DNA of 14,464 bases, taken from NCBI GenBank assembly GCA_003021325.1, contig PXQM01000169.1, positions 1-14,464 on the forward strand, read 5' to 3'. The translations under genes were made by a program, and so were the position numbers. The DNA comes from Halobacteriales archaeon QH_10_70_21 (GTDB lineage: Archaea; Halobacteriota; Halobacteria; Halobacteriales; Haloarculaceae). Below, piece after piece: positions 11,922 to 14,464 of the stretch. Below the pieces are notes generated by a model. That model was given only the letters and a program-made list of their open reading frames with translations, made no database searches and was not told the DNA's origin. How positions within the stretch are numbered: the stretch's first letter is position 1; each line of letters starts with the position of its first letter.

Positions 11922-14152
11922 TCGGCCGGTTCGGCCGGGCCGGGCGTCCGCCGGCCGCCGAGCGTGAGCAGCCACAACAGGCCCAGGCCGAACATGTAGG
12001 CGGCGACGACCGGGATGCCGAGCAGGAACATCGTGAAGACGCCCCGCGGGGAGACGAACGCGGCGACGCCGAGGACGCCGAGCGTGACCTCGCGCCAGCG
12101 GTTCCGCATCGAGCCGTAGGTGACGAGGTTGCCCTGGTGGAACAGCAGCATCGAGACGGGAATCACCGCGAGGATGCCGATGCCGACGGTGAGGAAGAAG
12201 ATGAGCCAGCCGTAGTTGTTGATGCGGTAGGAGATTATCATCCCGGCGTCGAGGACGTCGGCGGCGAGCCAGGAGATGGCCGCCGGCGCGACGTAGAGGA
12301 ACCCGAAGAGGCTACCGAGGGCCAGCCCGCCGACGAGCGTCCCGCCCCACACCAGCAGGACGCGGCGGTCGCCGCGGGCGAGGCCGCGCTCTTTCAGCGC
12401 CGGCCACGCGTAGTACAGCAGCAGCGGCAGGGTGGCGGCAGCCCCGAAGATGACCGAGACCTTGATCATGAAGATGAGCGCCTCGACGGGGTGCAGCGTG
12501 ACGATGTCGACCTGTGCGGCCGCCTCGGCGCTCATCCGGCTGGTGAACTGCTCCTGGAGAATTCCGATGCCGCCACGGTAGAGCCCCACGAACGTGGCCG
12601 CCATGACGACCATGAACAGCCCGACGAGGCGGAACGACTTCGAGGTGAGGCTCTCGACGATGAAGGCGATGTCGTAGGCGTAGCCGCCGATGTCGTCCTC
12701 GTCGATGTCGTCCTCGCTGAAGGCGTCGAGCATCCCCGCGCCCCGACGGGCGAGGATGCCGGCCTCCTCCTCCGCTTCGCCCCCGGCCGGCTCGGCCGCG
12801 ACGGCGCTCTCGGTGTCGTCGCTCTCGCCGTCGGCGTCGTCCTCGAAGTCGGAGGGTGAGACGGCCGCGTCGTCGGCGTTGACGTTGTCGAAGCGGTCGA
12901 GGATGGCCTGGGCCCGCTCGGGGTCGTCCCCGTCCATCGCCTCGCTGGCCAGCGCGAGCGCCTCCTCCTCCTCGAGCTGCGCGAAGGCAACGGCCGGTGC
13001 GGCCCAGATGCCCTCCTCGTCGAGCTCGGAGAGGTCGATGTCGGCCGGGTCGCCCTGGCTGCCGCCGGGGACCGCGAACTCGTCGGTCTCCAGGGAGTCG
13101 AGCCCCTCGTAGACCAGGTACGCCAGCCCGAGTACCGCGAACAGGACGCCGTAGAGGAGGCCGACGAGGACGAGGTAGGTGCTCTCGGTGACGCCGTAGT
13201 TCCCGGCCGCCGCCCCGGTCCCGAGGAACCGGTAGCTCGAGCCGGCGGCGGCGAGCCCTCGGTTGACGAACACGGAGACGCCGGCGGCGTAGAAGCCGTA
13301 GATCACGGCGGCGCCGGCGACGAACAGCCCGGCCAGCAGGTTCCAGTTCTCCCGGGCCGTCGCCGCCACGTCGATCTCGTCGCTGGAGCGCTTGGTGGTG
13401 ACGATTATCTTCGTCAGGTACAGCGAGAGGGCGTACAGCGTCACGAGCGGGACGGCCCACATAATCTGCGTGAACGGGTCCGGGGGCGAGAACAGCGCGC
13501 CGAAGACGAAGATGGCGATGACGGCGTACTTCCACTTGTCGCGGAAGGTCTCGTACTGGATGATGCCGCTGTAGGCCAGCGAGCTCATCACCAGCGGGAG
13601 CTGGGCCGCGAGCCCGAACGACAGCGACAACAGGAAGATGAACTGCGCCCACATCGAGATGGAGTACTTCGGCTCGAAGCCGGCGGCGACGGCGTTGCCG
13701 GCGAGGAAGTCCAGCATGAGCGGGAAGAAGAGGAAGTAGGCGTAGGCGACGCCGCCGACGAAGAGCAGGGCACTGGCGAGGACGAAGCCGGCGGCCTTCC
13801 AGCGGGGGAGGTGGTCGGGCCACCGCCCCCGGCGGCGGAGCGAGTCCCGCGAGTAGTATATCAGCGGCGGAATCGTCAGCACGACCCCGACGACGAGGCC
13901 GATCTTCACCTGCAGAAGGATGACCTCGAAGGGGGTGATGGCAATGATGTCGATGTTGGGGTTGGCGTTCAGGTCCGCCTTCAGTCGCGCCCAGACGAAC
14001 GCCCGGAGAACGAAGATGGTTCCGACGAGGCCGATGACGAACAGGATGAAGACCTTCTGCAGATGGGTCTGCGCGGTCGACAGCATCGTCCCGAGGTGCT
14101 GGCGCCCCTCGGCGACCGTCTCGGCGACGTCGTCGTCAACGGCGCTAGACAC
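11918..14152 (-). CDS. tatCt: twin-arginine translocase, fused double TatC (TatCt)
   Basis: 744 residues from GTG 14152. This is the haloarchaea-specific tandem TatC, which binds twin-arginine signal peptides and organises the export pore for folded proteins. From the GTG, residues ~30-255 form the first TatC unit with six membrane spans; TPFEVILLQVKIG and the PPLIY after it (73-98) and SPPDPFTQIMWAVPL (222-236) match conserved TatC loops. Two further spans (~270-296 and 325-349) follow. A very acidic cytoplasmic linker (~355-490, rich in DD/EE) leads to a second TatC unit (~500-734) with HPVEALIFMIKVS, a LPLLLYYAWPAL segment and SPRGVFTMFLLGIP. That gives the expected 14 spans. The start GTG-TCT-AGC (MSSAVDDD) matches known starts of the family and lies about 26 bases after GATAAC; an ATG at 14182 would add ten residues. 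It diverges from tatCo. The stop is in a CTAG shared with the pseudogene. Confidence 0.95.
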   Translation of the reverse strand: MSSAVDDDVAETVAEGRQHLGTMLSTAQTHLQKVFILFVIGLVGTIFVLRAFVWARLKADLNANPNIDIIAITPFEVILLQVKIGLVVGVVLTIPPLIYYSRDSLRRRGRWPDHLPRWKAAGFVLASALLFVGGVAYAYFLFFPLMLDFLAGNAVAAGFEPKYSISMWAQFIFLLSLSFGLAAQLPLVMSSLAYSGIIQYETFRDKWKYAVIAIFVFGALFSPPDPFTQIMWAVPLVTLYALSLYLTKIIVTTKRSSDEIDVAATARENWNLLAGLFVAGAAVIYGFYAAGVSVFVNRGLAAAGSSYRFLGTGAAAGNYGVTESTYLVLVGLLYGVLFAVLGLAYLVYEGLDSLETDEFAVPGGSQGDPADIDLSELDEEGIWAAPAVAFAQLEEEEALALASEAMDGDDPERAQAILDRFDNVNADDAAVSPSDFEDDADGESDDTESAVAAEPAGGEAEEEAGILARRGAGMLDAFSEDDIDEDDIGGYAYDIAFIVESLTSKSFRLVGLFMVVMAATFVGLYRGGIGILQEQFTSRMSAEAAAQVDIVTLHPVEALIFMIKVSVIFGAAATLPLLLYYAWPALKERGLARGDRRVLLVWGGTLVGGLALGSLFGFLYVAPAAISWLAADVLDAGMIISYRINNYGWLIFFLTVGIGILAVIPVSMLLFHQGNLVTYGSMRNRWREVTLGVLGVAAFVSPRGVFTMFLLGIPVVAAYMFGLGLLWLLTLGGRRTPGPAEPAD

Positions 14153-14244
14153 GACGGAAGCTACTCCATTCGTAGTTATCAACCTTTTCGATGCGGCCGC
14201 GACCGACGGGAAGGCTTACAAACGACGGGTGCCGACGGGTTCCC
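14153..14244. promoter_or_regulatory. divergent tatCt/tatCo promoter region
   Basis: The 92-base gap holds two TATA-like elements. GATAAC on the minus strand (14175-14180) is about 25 bases from the tatCt GTG. CTTACAAAC on the plus strand (14214-14222) is about 25-30 bases before the tatCo ATG. Both fit leaderless transcription. Confidence 0.55.
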
Positions 14245-14464
14245 ATGGCAGAGACCGTCGAAGGCGGCGAGGGGTTCGCCGGCGAGGGCCCCGAATCCGA
14301 CGAGGAGATGCCGCTCGCAGACCACATCGAAGAGATGGTCCGCCGGCTCGGCTACGTCATCGTCGTGATGGCAGCCGTCTCGGGCGTCATTTTCCCCTTC
14401 GGCGAGTCAATCATCAACTTCCTGTGGTACTCGGTGCTGCCGGGCGGTGACGTCGCCCGCCCCC
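14245..14464 (+). CDS. tatCo: twin-arginine translocase TatC (TatCo), N-terminal fragment cut by window end
   Basis: 73 codons are visible. An acidic cytoplasmic N-terminus (MAETVEGGEGFAGEGPE) leads to MPLADHIEEMVRRLGYVIVV (residues 22-41). This is the conserved TatC entry, with the Glu of the HxxE/LxEL-type motif, and runs into the first membrane span (~35-52). The periplasmic-side FGESIINFLWYSVLP segment follows. This is the single-unit TatC that works beside TatCt in haloarchaea. ATG 14245 begins directly after its promoter spacing. The rest of the gene lies outside the window. Confidence 0.9.
   Translation, partial: MAETVEGGEGFAGEGPESDEEMPLADHIEEMVRRLGYVIVVMAAVSGVIFPFGESIINFLWYSVLPGGDVARP

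Overview
The window is high-GC archaeal chromosome, almost certainly from a halophilic archaeon (class Halobacteria). Supporting signs are very acidic proteins, strong G/C preference at third codon positions, mostly leaderless genes with a TATA-like element about 25-30 bases before the start codon, GTG starts, and haloarchaeal signature genes: a fused double TatC, an RlmE with a C-terminal TRAM domain, and several tiny zinc-finger proteins. No rRNA, tRNA, CRISPR array or insertion-sequence transposase was recognised. The content is mostly chromosomal housekeeping, with one accessory-looking patch at about 8.3-11.9 kb.

Layout. 1-1679: a partial alpha/beta hydrolase (minus) diverges from a class V aminotransferase-fold PLP enzyme (plus). 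1801-3463: a 52-residue zinc-finger protein (plus) faces a phosphohexomutase (minus) whose normal end has been lost; a 59-residue Cys-rich protein lies just upstream of the mutase on the same strand. 3523-5642: rpiA (plus) converges on a stand-alone dihydrolipoyl dehydrogenase (minus). 5763-6371: a small hypothetical gene (minus), then a gene-poor, partly AT-rich gap. 6372-8246: rlmE (plus) converges on a minus-strand set made of a ribbon-helix-helix regulator, a translationally coupled queuosine/archaeosine-precursor transporter and a small membrane protein.

8578-10545 is the most unusual gene: an alpha/alpha-toroid domain like those seen with exopolysaccharide genes, fused to a formyltransferase-like domain. 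Its stop codon lies inside the left arm of a 19-bp near-perfect inverted repeat (arms at 10541-10559 and 10640-10658). It is followed by the frameshifted and internally deleted remains (10790-11921) of a membrane protein with an endonuclease/exonuclease/phosphatase domain.

11918-14464: the double TatC gene (tatCt, minus) and the start of the single TatC gene (tatCo, plus) diverge from a 92-bp promoter region. Together they encode the TatC components of the twin-arginine export system, the main secretion route of haloarchaea.

Most genes stand alone or in pairs, so functional links are limited: RHH regulator with precursor transporter, small Cys-rich protein with mutase, and tatCt with tatCo. 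Two convergent gene pairs (at 7127-7130 and 11918-11921) end on a shared CTAG that supplies a TAG stop to both strands.
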